NCBI GenBank assembly: GCA_016710625.1 | Contig: JADJVK010000041.1 | Location: forward strand, 1-13,922 | DNA length: 13,922 nucleotides | Reading direction: 5' to 3' | Source of the DNA: Saprospiraceae bacterium | Lineage (GTDB): Bacteria; Bacteroidota; Bacteroidia; Chitinophagales; Saprospiraceae | Shown: positions 1-7,062 of the stretch, one piece after another | Layout: every line of letters starts with the position of its first letter | How positions within the stretch are numbered: position 1 is the stretch's first letter | Position numbers and translations under genes: made by a program | The notes under the pieces: model-generated | Database searches by the model: none | The model's input: the letters and a program-made list of their open reading frames with translations, nothing else | What the model was told of the DNA's origin: nothing

Positions 1-118
1 AATTAAAAGATGATAATTTCATACCTTCATTGTAGAAATATGATTGAGAGTGATTTCCAATAAGATTGGCGATTGGTATTTTTTAAATTTCCTTTGTATT
101 GGGCAAATTATTAAAGTA
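1..118 (+). repeat. imperfect upstream repeat, copy A
   Basis: This leader resembles the one before the propeller gene at 7063. Both contain ATACCTTCATTnTAGAAA (from 21 here, 6946 there), followed 72-74 bases later by TTTGTnTTGGGCAA (93 here, 7020 there), and both end a few tens of bases before a start codon. The spacing agreement makes chance unlikely. The left edge probably lies outside the window. Whether it is a shared promoter region or a decayed mobile repeat is unknown. Confidence 0.5.
66..96 (+). promoter_or_regulatory. candidate promoter of the amidohydrolase gene
   Basis: TTCCTTTG at 89-96 matches the Bacteroidota -7 box TAnnTTTG except at its second base, and a TTG at 66-68 sits 20 nt upstream where a -33 element belongs. 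The start codon at 125 follows about 28 nt later. Based on consensus matching only. Confidence 0.35.
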
Positions 119-124
119 TCATTT

Positions 125-1472
125 ATGGATAAACATTTTATAACTTTTATCATTGTTTTATTATTATTTGGTTGTAAGTCAGATAAGATACATGACCTTG
201 CAATAAAAAATGTAAAGGTATTGAATGTGTTGACGGGAGAAATTCAATCCAACAAGACAATTCTTATTGACAATGGCAAGATAAATCAAATAATAAACGC
301 CGACCAATCTTTTAAAGCAAAAGAAAATATAGAAGGTAGGAATAGTTTAGTTACGCCTTCATTTATTGATACCCATATTCACCCAACAGACATATTGGGA
401 GATTATGATAATGCACCAAAATCTTTACAAACGGACAGTTTGGGAATTTACCAAAAAAGAATATCAGACGACTATCTTCCATTTGGGTGACAACTGTATT
501 AACAATGGGACAACCTGACAATTGGTTGGATTCTATGATGCAATGGCAAATTAATCCAACTGATCGTTTAGTTGATTTCTATTTGTCGGGAGGAGCAATG
601 ATTTCTAAAGATAACAGAGTGCCTTACATCGGGCATGTTGAAGTTACTACCCCTCAATTAGCAAGGCAAAAAATAATAGATTACCATCGTAAAGGTGTTA
701 AGTATGTGAAAATTTACTATAGAATGAAAGAGCCAGAATTTTCTACTGTTGTCAAAGTGGCAGACAGTTTGAAGATGCCGGTTTTTGGACATATTGGCGA
801 TATGAGTCTTGAATATCCATCAATTAGTTATGCATTAAATAAGGGTGTAAAGAATATTGAACATATTACAGTATTAGGTAATAATTTTTTTACCACACAA
901 AATGAAAGAAATGATTTTACAGACAATTTTGTAAACACATATGGAGCGTTAAATTCTGAACCAAAAATCATTGAATACTTTTTGGAACAATTTCGATACC
1001 TGAAGAAAATAAACAAAAAGAAAAAGCCGAGTTTATAAATTTAATGGTAAACAAAAAGGCTACATTATCCACTACTATATTTCGAGTGTACAACCAAGTA
1101 ATGAATACTGACACCAGCATTTCCAAAATTCAGTTAGAAAGAAATTTAGCAAATTTTAAGCTAATGATGAACTTTGCAAAAGAACTTCACGACCTAGGAA
1201 TTGAATTGAGAATTGCAACTGATATGCCTAATGGAGGGCAGGTTCTACTATCAGAGTTGGTAATTTTAGCAAAATACGGATTTAGCATAGCAGATATTTT
1301 TAAAATAGCAACAATTAATGGAGCAAAAGCAATGCAGTTAGAAAAAGAAATAGGTAGTATTGAAGTTGGTAAAAAAGCGAATCTTTTGATTTGGAGTAAA
1401 AATCCTTTTGACAATCCAGAAAACTTTGAACAGCCCAAAATTGTAATAAAGAATGGGATACAAATTAAATAA
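125..1472 (+). pseudogene. lipoprotein amidohydrolase (imidazolonepropionase-like), split by two frameshifts
   Basis: Three consecutive reading frames (125-490, 487 to about 990, about 993-1472) join into one metal-dependent hydrolase of about 449 residues. It starts with a lipoprotein signal whose lipobox is LLFGC, so an exported, lipid-anchored enzyme is expected. All metal-site elements of the amidohydrolase superfamily can be seen in order: DTHIHP (HxH), the YVKIYY lysine, FGHIGD, NIEHI and the ATDMP aspartate, then the usual C-terminal GSIEVGKKANLLIW. The first break is at GGG 485-487, where one more G restores FGVTT. The second is at TTT 991-993, where one more T restores QFSIPEE. The start at 125 is preferred over 44 because it begins the signal peptide directly. 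The substrate cannot be told. Both lesions are one-base homopolymer shortenings, so sequencing error is possible and the gene may be intact. Confidence 0.85.
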
Positions 1473-1640
1473 TAACAATGCCAAGTAACCAATTTTTGTT
1501 GTGGTCGAAAGCTTTCCCAAAATCAATAGGGTCGAAGATACCGACCAATTGGGACACAATTGAACTGTACTATTGGTAACAGAAAACAATTGATTCGTTG
1601 GTCAATATTCCATTTAAAATTACTTCATAGTTTGCACTTA

Positions 1641-1765
1641 ATAAATCTATCACTTATTTTTAATCTTTAATGATAATTTTAAACCAACACATAAGAAATT
1701 AGAATGATATAGATTTTTTTTAGACTGGAGTTTGGAATAAAAAAGAAATATTGTTTTCCCGACAG
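1641..1765 (+). repeat. imperfect upstream repeat, copy C (weak)
   Basis: This intergenic sequence shares AAATCTATCACTTATTTT with copy B (6908 onward) and continues with a similar AT-rich stretch, a GACTGGAGTTTGGAA block resembling GAACTCTGGCATTTGAA of copy B, and TTGTTTTCCC near where B has TTGTTTTGGGC. No gene starts directly behind it; the next start, at 1877, has its own -7 box. The rest of 1493-1876 shows no coding sequence that I recognise. Confidence 0.35.
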
Positions 1766-1849
1766 AAACATATTTGTTAGCCGAAATACAAAAAAAGGGT
1801 TTTAGATTATATTTATGCCGTAGAAAAATTACGGTAAAGTTTTTTTTAT

Positions 1850-1857
1850 TACCTTTG
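1850..1857 (+). promoter_or_regulatory. -7 promoter box of the ATPase/TOPRIM operon
   Basis: TACCTTTG is an exact TAnnTTTG match 19 nt before the ATG at 1877, which predicts a very short leader. No convincing -33 TTTG lies at the expected distance; the region there is A-rich. Confidence 0.5.
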
Positions 1858-1876
1858 TAAAATAATTTGATTTTAT

Positions 1877-2992
1877 ATGCTTAGAAAATTTAAAGTTTCA
1901 AATTTCAAAAGTTTTGAAAATGTCTTTGAACTTGATTTGACTAATACTAATAATTATGAATTTAGTAAAAGCTCAATTAAAAATGGAATTATAAATAATG
2001 CAATAATATATGGACAAAATGGTGTTGGGAAATCTAATTTAGCTTTTGCAATTTTTGATATTATTCAACATTTGACGGATAATGAACGAAATGAAAAGAA
2101 CTATAGGAATTATTTAAATGCATTTAGCAAAGAAGATCTAGCACATTTCTATTATGAGTTTATTATTAATTCAAAGGTTGTTATTTATGAATATAAGAAA
2201 TTGGACTACAAGACTATTCTTTTTGAAAGATTTGTAATAGATGGCGATGAACTTATTTTTTTTGACAGAATAAATGAATCTAAAGCAACTGTTCGACTAA
2301 AAGGCACAGAAACGCTTAAAACTGAAATTGATAACAACGAATTATCTATTTTAAAATATGTTAAAAATAATAGTGACCTTGCTGTTGATGAGAAAAACAA
2401 AACATTTTTATCCTTTTTTGCTTTTATTGAAAAAATGTTGCATTTTCGGTCATTAACTGAAAATATGTATCAAGGAACAGATGTAGGCAGTGTAGATATT
2501 TTAGAGAATATAATAGATAGAAATAATGTTCAAGACTTTGAGGCGTTTTTAAATAAAGCAGGTATCGAATGTAAATTGGGAATTACTACTGAAAGAGGAA
2601 GAAATACGATTTCTATGAATTTTGGAAGTAAGCAGTTTCCATTTATTCAATTTGCTTCAACAGGTACACTAGCATTAACTCTTTTTTATTTTTGGTATCA
2701 AACTATTAAAGAAAAGCAAAAAGTTTCTTTTCTATTTATTGATGAGTTTGATGCATTTTATCATCATTCTTTATCGGCTTTAATTGTAGAAAAAATAAAA
2801 GAAACAGGCGTACAATTTATTCTTACAACTCATAATACTTCAATTATGACAAATGATTTATTAAGACCTGATTGTTATTTTACAATGACAAAAAAGCAAA
2901 TTCGTTCATTTTCTAAAAGCACTCAAAAAGAGTTAAGAGAAGCACATAATTTAGAAAAAATGTATAAAGCAGGATCATTTTATGTCGAATAA
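1877..2992 (+). CDS. AAA_15/RloA-like ABC-type ATPase, probable defence protein
   Basis: The intact 371-residue protein has the plan of the AAA_15/AAA_21 (OLD/RloA/AbiL-type) ATPases. The N-terminal MLRKFKVSNFKSFENV strand is followed by a Walker A at about residues 46-53 (GQNGVGKS). After a helical and beta insertion come an ABC-signature-like ASTGT, a Walker B at about 285-290 (FLFIDE) and the switch histidine at TTHN (about 317-320). No signal peptide or membrane segment is seen, so it is cytosolic. It has no nuclease domain of its own; its stop overlaps the start of the next gene by 11 bp, implying translational coupling to a TOPRIM-like partner. Family knowledge: such ATPase/effector pairs (AbiL, PARIS, OLD class 2-like) act in phage defence. 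That role here is inferred from family and pairing. The ATPase assignment is secure; the exact system name is not. Confidence 0.85.
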   Translation: MLRKFKVSNFKSFENVFELDLTNTNNYEFSKSSIKNGIINNAIIYGQNGVGKSNLAFAIFDIIQHLTDNERNEKNYRNYLNAFSKEDLAHFYYEFIINSKVVIYEYKKLDYKTILFERFVIDGDELIFFDRINESKATVRLKGTETLKTEIDNNELSILKYVKNNSDLAVDEKNKTFLSFFAFIEKMLHFRSLTENMYQGTDVGSVDILENIIDRNNVQDFEAFLNKAGIECKLGITTERGRNTISMNFGSKQFPFIQFASTGTLALTLFYFWYQTIKEKQKVSFLFIDEFDAFYHHSLSALIVEKIKETGVQFILTTHNTSIMTNDLLRPDCYFTMTKKQIRSFSKSTQKELREAHNLEKMYKAGSFYVE

Positions 2993-3698
2993 TATTCTTT
3001 TCATTTTAGAAGGTCTAAAAACTGAAAAGTCAATTATAGATAATTTGACCAAATTTTTGTAAACGAAAATACAATTGTTACCTGTGCATATTGCACAACA
3101 ATTTATAAAATGTATTCAGAAATTTCACAAGATCAATTTATTGATACATTTAGTTTATTGAAAGATATCAAAGAGAATAAAGAGACTTTGAAAAATTTTA
3201 AAAGATCTGATTTTTCTCAAATTTATATGTTTTTCGACTATGATGGTCAAGTAACAAATGCAGGAGATAATAAACTTAGTGAATTGTTAAAATTTTTCAA
3301 TGAAGAAACTGAAATGGGGAAATTATACATTAGTTATCCAATGGTAGAAGCTTTGAAACACATTGAAAGTTTTGATTTGTCTAAATCATTAAAAAATTCC
3401 TTTTAGCGACTTTCAAAATTACAAAAAAATAGTAAGTGACAATTGTATTGAAACAATAAAGCATTTTCACCTTTATGATTCAGAAATTTGGAAGAAAGTA
3501 ATTTTATTTCATTTGAAAAAAATGAATGAAATAGTCCATAATATTTTTGAGCTCCCATCATTAATAATTGATCAGTTTACAATTTTCAATTCACAATTAG
3601 ATAGGCATATAAATATAGACAAAACTGTAGCAATTTTAAGTGCTTTTCCAGTTTTCTTACTCGACTATTACGGAATTGAAGAAATAAGAAAAGATTAG
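2982..3698 (+). pseudogene. TOPRIM/RloB-like partner of the ATPase, two frame breaks
   Basis: ATG at 2982 overlaps the end of the ATPase gene. The frame opens with MSNNILFILEGLKTEKS and stops at 3060, but the next frame continues the protein seamlessly from 3059 (VNENTIV...) to 3406, and the original frame resumes at about 3402 and runs to 3698. Restored length is about 238 residues. The N-terminal strand plus Glu (LFILEG) and the later IYMFFDYDGQ (DxD) match the metal-binding acidic pattern of TOPRIM nucleases as in RloB, OLD and AriB. SYPMVEAL and the C-terminal FLLDYYG look like conserved structural motifs. The first lesion is a missing T in the T5 run at 3054-3058. The second is one extra base near the A6 run (3391-3396) or T4 run (3401-3404). 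The two lesions cancel in frame, but the stop at 3060 still blocks translation. The TOPRIM call is motif-level; partnership with the ATPase is strongly implied by the overlap. Confidence 0.65.
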
Positions 3699-4051
3699 AA
3701 TAAAAGTTTATGCTGCCAATTGTTATAGTTACAGGTTGTAATCAAACTTGATATGAATAGACTGATGAAATAACTTTAGGAATCATCTATACATTTCTTT
3801 ACTAATGAGAATTAAAATGATTGGAAAATTAAATTAGTAATAAATATACATATTACAATTTTACTTTTTTTAAATCTCACCTTATTAGATTATACATTTC
3901 AAATCAACCACATTTTTTATAATTTGATAATAAATCATTCATTAAAAGTATAAATTAGGATGATAATGAATCCCAATAAATGACAACTGGATTCATTCAA
4001 TTTTCATTAGTAATTTCTAAAGTTTGATGCAGACCAACAAATAATCAACAC
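3699..4051. other. intergenic, no recognised feature
   Basis: About 350 AT-rich bases lie between the end of the TOPRIM-like gene and the converging oxidoreductase gene. I see no open frame of note, no strong hairpin with a T-run and no RNA gene. Termination for both converging units should occur here, but I cannot point to a terminator. Confidence 0.5.
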
Positions 4052-5053
4052 CTATCTAATTTTAATTACCACCTTCCCTTTTGCTCTCCCAGACTCAACA
4101 TACGAAATAGCCTCATTGGTTTGTTCAAAAGGGAAAACTTTGTCAATTACAGGATGAATTTTTCCATCTTCTATTATCGATGAAATTTTGGATAATTGAG
4201 TTCCGTTGGCTTGCATAAATAGAAATGAATAATGAACATTTAATTTCTTAGCCAATGATTTTGCTTTTTTACTTAAAAAGAAAAAAATGATTTTAAAAAA
4301 CCAAGGTAATCGGAAATCTTTTGCATAAGCTACATCTGGCGGACCTGAAATAGAAATGACTTGACCATTTGGTTTTAAAATTCGCAACGATTTTTCAAGT
4401 GTTTTTTCATCTTGGCTATTTAATACAACATCATAATTATTTAGCAATGTTTCAAAATCTTGCGTTTTATAGTCTAATACTACGTCAGCACCCAAACTTT
4501 TTACTAAATCAAAATTAGAAGTACTTGTTGTAGTTGCTACAAATGCACCTAATTGTTTTGCTAACTGAATGGCAAAAGTACCAACACCACCAGAACCTGC
4601 TTGAATAAACACTTTTTGCCCTTTTTGAACCTTTGCTTTTTCAACAAAAGCTTGCCAAACAGTAAGACCAACTAAAGGAATTGAAGCAGCCTCTTCCATC
4701 GAAATATTTTTTGGTTTTAGAGCCAAATCACTTTCATTAATGGCAATATATTCTGCGAAAGCCCCAATAGAAAAGTCAGCAGGTCGGGCGAATATCTCAT
4801 CGCCAACTTTGAAATGAGAAACCTTTGCACCCACTTTTGTTATGACACCAGCCACATCATGACCTAGAATCAAAGGAAATTTATAGGGCATAAATAATTT
4901 GAATTCGCCCGCTTTTATTTTTGAATCTAATTGATTGATACTTGCTGCATAAATTTGAACCAAAACTTGATTTTCATTTATGCTTGGTTCTTGTATATCT
5001 ACCAATTGTAATTTATCTGTTTTGCTATAACGATTTATTGTAAATGCTTTCAT
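4052..5053 (-). CDS. NADP-dependent quinone-type oxidoreductase (zinc-free MDR family)
   Basis: The 333-residue protein is a medium-chain dehydrogenase/reductase. It shows a GroES-like N-terminal domain with GHDVAGVI at about residues 64-71 and a Rossmann domain whose dinucleotide motif AGSGGVG lies at about 152-158, followed by a second-strand region. The C-terminal ESGRAKGKVVIKI ending is typical of quinone oxidoreductase/zeta-crystallin-like members. The cysteine and histidine ligands of zinc alcohol dehydrogenases are not present, so NADPH-dependent reduction of quinones or enone-type electrophiles is the likely reaction; the substrate is not determined. It is divergent from an HxlR regulator, with its -7 box at 5105-5098 sitting between two operator-like palindromes, so control by that regulator is probable. 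The length is normal for the family and the frame is intact. Confidence 0.9.
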   Translation of the reverse strand: MKAFTINRYSKTDKLQLVDIQEPSINENQVLVQIYAASINQLDSKIKAGEFKLFMPYKFPLILGHDVAGVITKVGAKVSHFKVGDEIFARPADFSIGAFAEYIAINESDLALKPKNISMEEAASIPLVGLTVWQAFVEKAKVQKGQKVFIQAGSGGVGTFAIQLAKQLGAFVATTTSTSNFDLVKSLGADVVLDYKTQDFETLLNNYDVVLNSQDEKTLEKSLRILKPNGQVISISGPPDVAYAKDFRLPWFFKIIFFFLSKKAKSLAKKLNVHYSFLFMQANGTQLSKISSIIEDGKIHPVIDKVFPFEQTNEAISYVESGRAKGKVVIKIR

Positions 5054-5080
5054 AATTATTAAATTAAATTAATAAATTTG

Positions 5081-5095
5081 CTTTCAAAATGCAAG
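5081..5095. promoter_or_regulatory. HxlR operator-like site O2 (imperfect)
   Basis: CTTTCA-AAA-TGCAAG has the same arms and 3-nt spacer as site O1 with one mismatch. It covers the expected transcription start of the oxidoreductase gene. Its centre (5088) is 32 bp from that of O1 (5120), close to three helical turns. Confidence 0.5.
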
Positions 5096-5097
5096 TG

Positions 5098-5105
5098 CAA
5101 ATATA
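5098..5105 (-). promoter_or_regulatory. -7 box of the oxidoreductase promoter
   Basis: On the minus strand, TATATTTG is an exact TAnnTTTG match, 45 nt upstream of the ATG. It lies between operator-like sites O1 (over the -33 position) and O2 (over the start site), the expected geometry for repression. Confidence 0.55.
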
Positions 5106-5110
5106 CAAAC

Positions 5111-5129
5111 TACTTTCATTTTGAAAGTA
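5111..5129. promoter_or_regulatory. HxlR operator-like palindrome O1 (perfect)
   Basis: TACTTTCA-TTT-TGAAAGTA is a perfect 8-bp inverted repeat with a 3-nt spacer in the 93-bp divergent intergenic region. It covers the -33 position of the oxidoreductase promoter and also a weak -7-like TCATTTTG (5116-5123) for hxlR on the plus strand. This suits a dimeric winged-helix repressor that also represses itself. Confidence 0.6.
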
Positions 5130-5146
5130 AAATTTAAAAAAAAATT

Positions 5147-5569
5147 ATGGATCAAAAAAAAAGGTCGAATTGTCCGGTAAGCTGTTCTTTGGATATTTGG
5201 GGGGACAAATGGTCGTTGTTAATTGTGAGAGATCTGTTGGAAAGTCAGCCTTGTACTTATGGCGATTTTTTAAAAGCTGAAGAAAAAATAGCTACCAATA
5301 TCTTGGCAACTCGTTTGCAAATGCTAGAAGAAAACGGCATTATAACAAAATCTGAACACCCAGATAGTAAAGCTAAAGTACTTTACCAACTCACTTCCAA
5401 AGGCATTGACTTATTGCCAATAATTGTAGAAATTGGTTTTTGGGCAGATAAATATTATGAAATTGATAAAAGCAAAAAGGCAGTTTTAAAAGAAATAAAA
5501 AAAGGCAAAGAATTGTTTGTAAAGACAACAATACAGAGATTAAATAAAGAAATAGTGAAAAATAAGTAG
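5147..5569 (+). CDS. HxlR-family winged-helix transcriptional regulator
   Basis: The 140-residue protein carries the HxlR domain nearly end to end. It opens with NCPVSCSLDIWGDKWSLLIVRDLL (Cys9 and Cys13 ahead of the first helix), then shows the YGDFLK, NILATRLQMLEENGII recognition-helix region, the LYQLTSKG wing, and a C-terminal dimerisation helix ending in a lysine-rich tail. Established knowledge: HxlR proteins such as YodB, CatR and HypR sense quinones or oxidants through N-terminal cysteines and repress nearby reductase genes. Inference: this one does the same for the divergent oxidoreductase, through the two palindromes at 5081-5129. The ATG at 5147 is the first in-frame start and follows an A-rich run. 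The frame is intact. Confidence 0.92.
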   Translation: MDQKKRSNCPVSCSLDIWGDKWSLLIVRDLLESQPCTYGDFLKAEEKIATNILATRLQMLEENGIITKSEHPDSKAKVLYQLTSKGIDLLPIIVEIGFWADKYYEIDKSKKAVLKEIKKGKELFVKTTIQRLNKEIVKNK

Positions 5570-5982
5570 GTACAAAAACTTAGTTTCGTCTTTGCAAATA
5601 GACAGCTATGTGAAGATATTTAACTTGAATTTGAAGGGTTGAGCCTTTTGTAAAGCATTAAAATTGAAGACGTTATATATTGGGTTGATAGTAAGAAATC
5701 ATTAGATTTAAGAAATACAAATCTTACAAAAATTTTAACAAATTTTCAAAATTGTTGAATTATAAAGTAATTACATAACTTATTCACCATCCTCTAGCTG
5801 GTCTACTCTTCTATAGCAAAGGTAGGAATAATCATTAACAAGTATAGTCGTGTAAACTGAAGCCTAAATCGACCAATAATCTTTCAAATTCTCTGAATTT
5901 TTATTCAAAATTTTAAAAATTTAATCAAATAAAAGATTTAATTTTATCAATTTTAGTTGTTATTTGACAATACAAAATAGAA
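5570..5982. other. noncoding stretch before the decayed ATPase
   Basis: About 410 bases without an identifiable gene on either strand. The only feature I can support is the left copy of a 23-bp direct repeat at 5682-5704. Stops are frequent in all frames. It may contain older decayed sequence, but nothing is recognisable. Confidence 0.5.
5682..5704 (+). repeat. 23-bp direct repeat, left copy
   Basis: Starts GGGTTGATAGTAAG and ends AAATCATTA. It matches 6807-6829 at 21 of 23 positions. CCTTTTGTAAA precedes both copies (5644-5654 and 6787-6797), at different distances. The pair flanks the decayed ATPase. Confidence 0.5.
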
Positions 5983-6569
5983 AAAGATTTTAGTGTTCAA
6001 AAATTTGGTTCAATAAGGGACAAGCAACCTCCTTTGAAGCAGATAAATCCAAACATTTGGAAGACTATTTTGTTATTCATTCAAATGGGTTAAGGCTAAA
6101 GTTAGCATTAATATATGGTGCTGTGCTGAACCACACCTTAAAACGAAAAGGCTTTTTAAGAGAACTTGTTTTAGAACCTGCTGAAAAAAATAGAAAGTCT
6201 CGATTTTAGTACGTTTTATCGACGATGAAACCACAAATCAAATCTGACTTTATTCAAATGACATTAGATATTATTATGAAATAGATTAAGCTATTTCAAA
6301 AGAGGAACTTAATTTTTAATCCTATAAGGCGATGTATTTAAGCGAACTACTGATGTCGAAAAACAATTACTAAATTACTTTGAAGAAAATAAAAAAGCAA
6401 ACTTGAAAAACATTAGAATCAAATACACTTTGGAACAATACCGTATAGGTGATTTCAACAAATATTGAATTAAAAGAGCTAAAAGAGACCTGATTGGTTT
6501 AAGGAATTTTGAAACCATTATTCTCGTACAGAACTGAGTTATGTAACATCACGATTAAAAACGAAGTGA
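5983..6569 (+). pseudogene. decayed RloA-type AAA_15 ATPase
   Basis: No long frame survives, but short patches in all three frames follow the order of an AAA_15 ATP-binding protein. Frame at 6030-6206: SFEADKSKHLEDYFVI, KLALIYGA, GFLRELVLEPAE. Frame from 6218: FIDDETTNQ, a stop, YSNDIRYYYEID, a stop, ISKEEL. Frame at 6346-6465: TTDVEKQL, NLKNI. Frame from 6422: NTLWNNTV, NIELKELKE. Frame at 6492-6566: DWFKEF, a stop, RTELSYVTSRL. The blocks NTLWNNT, DWFK and TELxxYVTSR are ones I associate with this family. The Walker A expected after IYGA is gone (VLNHTLKRKG instead of a GKS/T loop), and the region beyond YVTSRL, including Walker B, is absent. The remnant covers roughly the N-terminal half of the family length. 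It is not the source of the gene at 1877, whose sequence is clearly different. No RloB-like partner is visible behind it. Confidence 0.65.
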
Positions 6570-6906
6570 AAATAGTAGTTAGTAATTAAAATGCTTTTTT
6601 TCCGTTGGGTGCTCCTTCACTGAGAAAAATGGCCATCCTTTTAACTCCCCACTCAGACACAAAATTTTGAATTTTTTGAATAACAAAAACAAAAACTAGT
6701 AAGACTGCAATTCCTTTAGAGTATAAAGACATTGCGAACAAACATTGTTGTAATTGTAAATAACCCTTCTTGCATCTAAATACAATCCTTTTGTAAAAAT
6801 AGTTAAGGGTTAATAGAAAGAAATCATTATAATAGGCACTTTCAAATCAACCAATTAATTCGATTGTTTTAATCGTTTTTAAAACACAACTTTTAAGTAT
6901 ACTCAT
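6570..6906. other. noncoding stretch after the decayed ATPase
   Basis: About 340 bases with no intact gene. It holds the right direct-repeat copy (6807-6829) and a weak 8-bp inverted repeat, TAACCCTT at 6761 and AAGGGTTA at 6805. A few short peptide-like patches occur, such as PLEYKDIANKHCCNC near 6720, but I cannot assign them. Confidence 0.45.
6807..6829 (+). repeat. 23-bp direct repeat, right copy
   Basis: Starts GGGTTAATAGAAAG and ends AAATCATTA, differing from 5682-5704 at two positions. Together the copies bracket about 1.1 kb containing the decayed RloA-like gene. Confidence 0.5.
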
Positions 6907-7037
6907 TTCAAATCTATCACTTATTTTAAAATTTTATTATTTTTTATACCTTCATTTTAGAAAAATATATGATATTGTTATTATGAACTCTGGCATTTGA
7001 AATTAATCAAGTTTTCTTATTTGTTTTGGGCAATTTT
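6907..7037 (+). repeat. imperfect upstream repeat, copy B
   Basis: Carries AAATCTATCACTTATTTT at its left (shared with copy C) and ATACCTTCATTTTAGAAA plus TTTGTTTTGGGCAA (shared with copy A), and ends 25 nt before the start codon at 7063. It is the most complete of the three copies. It contains no exact TAnnTTTG; TTGTTTTG at 7021-7028 is one mismatch off. Confidence 0.5.
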
Positions 7038-7062
7038 ATAAATAACATCAAATAATTTTAAT

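Noticed and set aside
485..490. Programmed ribosomal frameshifting in the amidohydrolase gene
   Set aside because: No long slippery heptamer or downstream structure is seen, and the second break at 991-993 would need another event; lesions are simpler.
1530..1546. GGTCG/CGACC hairpin with 7-nt loop after the amidohydrolase gene
   Set aside because: Only a 5-bp stem and no T-run follows, so it is not a convincing terminator.
828..2400. Minus-strand open frames at 828-1016, 1187-1492, 1338-1589 and 2206-2400
   Set aside because: They mostly lie opposite well-supported plus-strand coding sequence (part of 1338-1589 is intergenic) and their translations show no protein features.
3897..3910. TTTCAAATCAACCA shared with 6840-6853
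   Set aside because: A 14-bp match in AT-rich DNA of this size can arise by chance, and the flanks do not extend it.
6761..6812. TAACCCTT ... AAGGGTTA inverted repeat
   Set aside because: Eight bp with a 36-nt gap in AT-rich DNA is within chance expectation.
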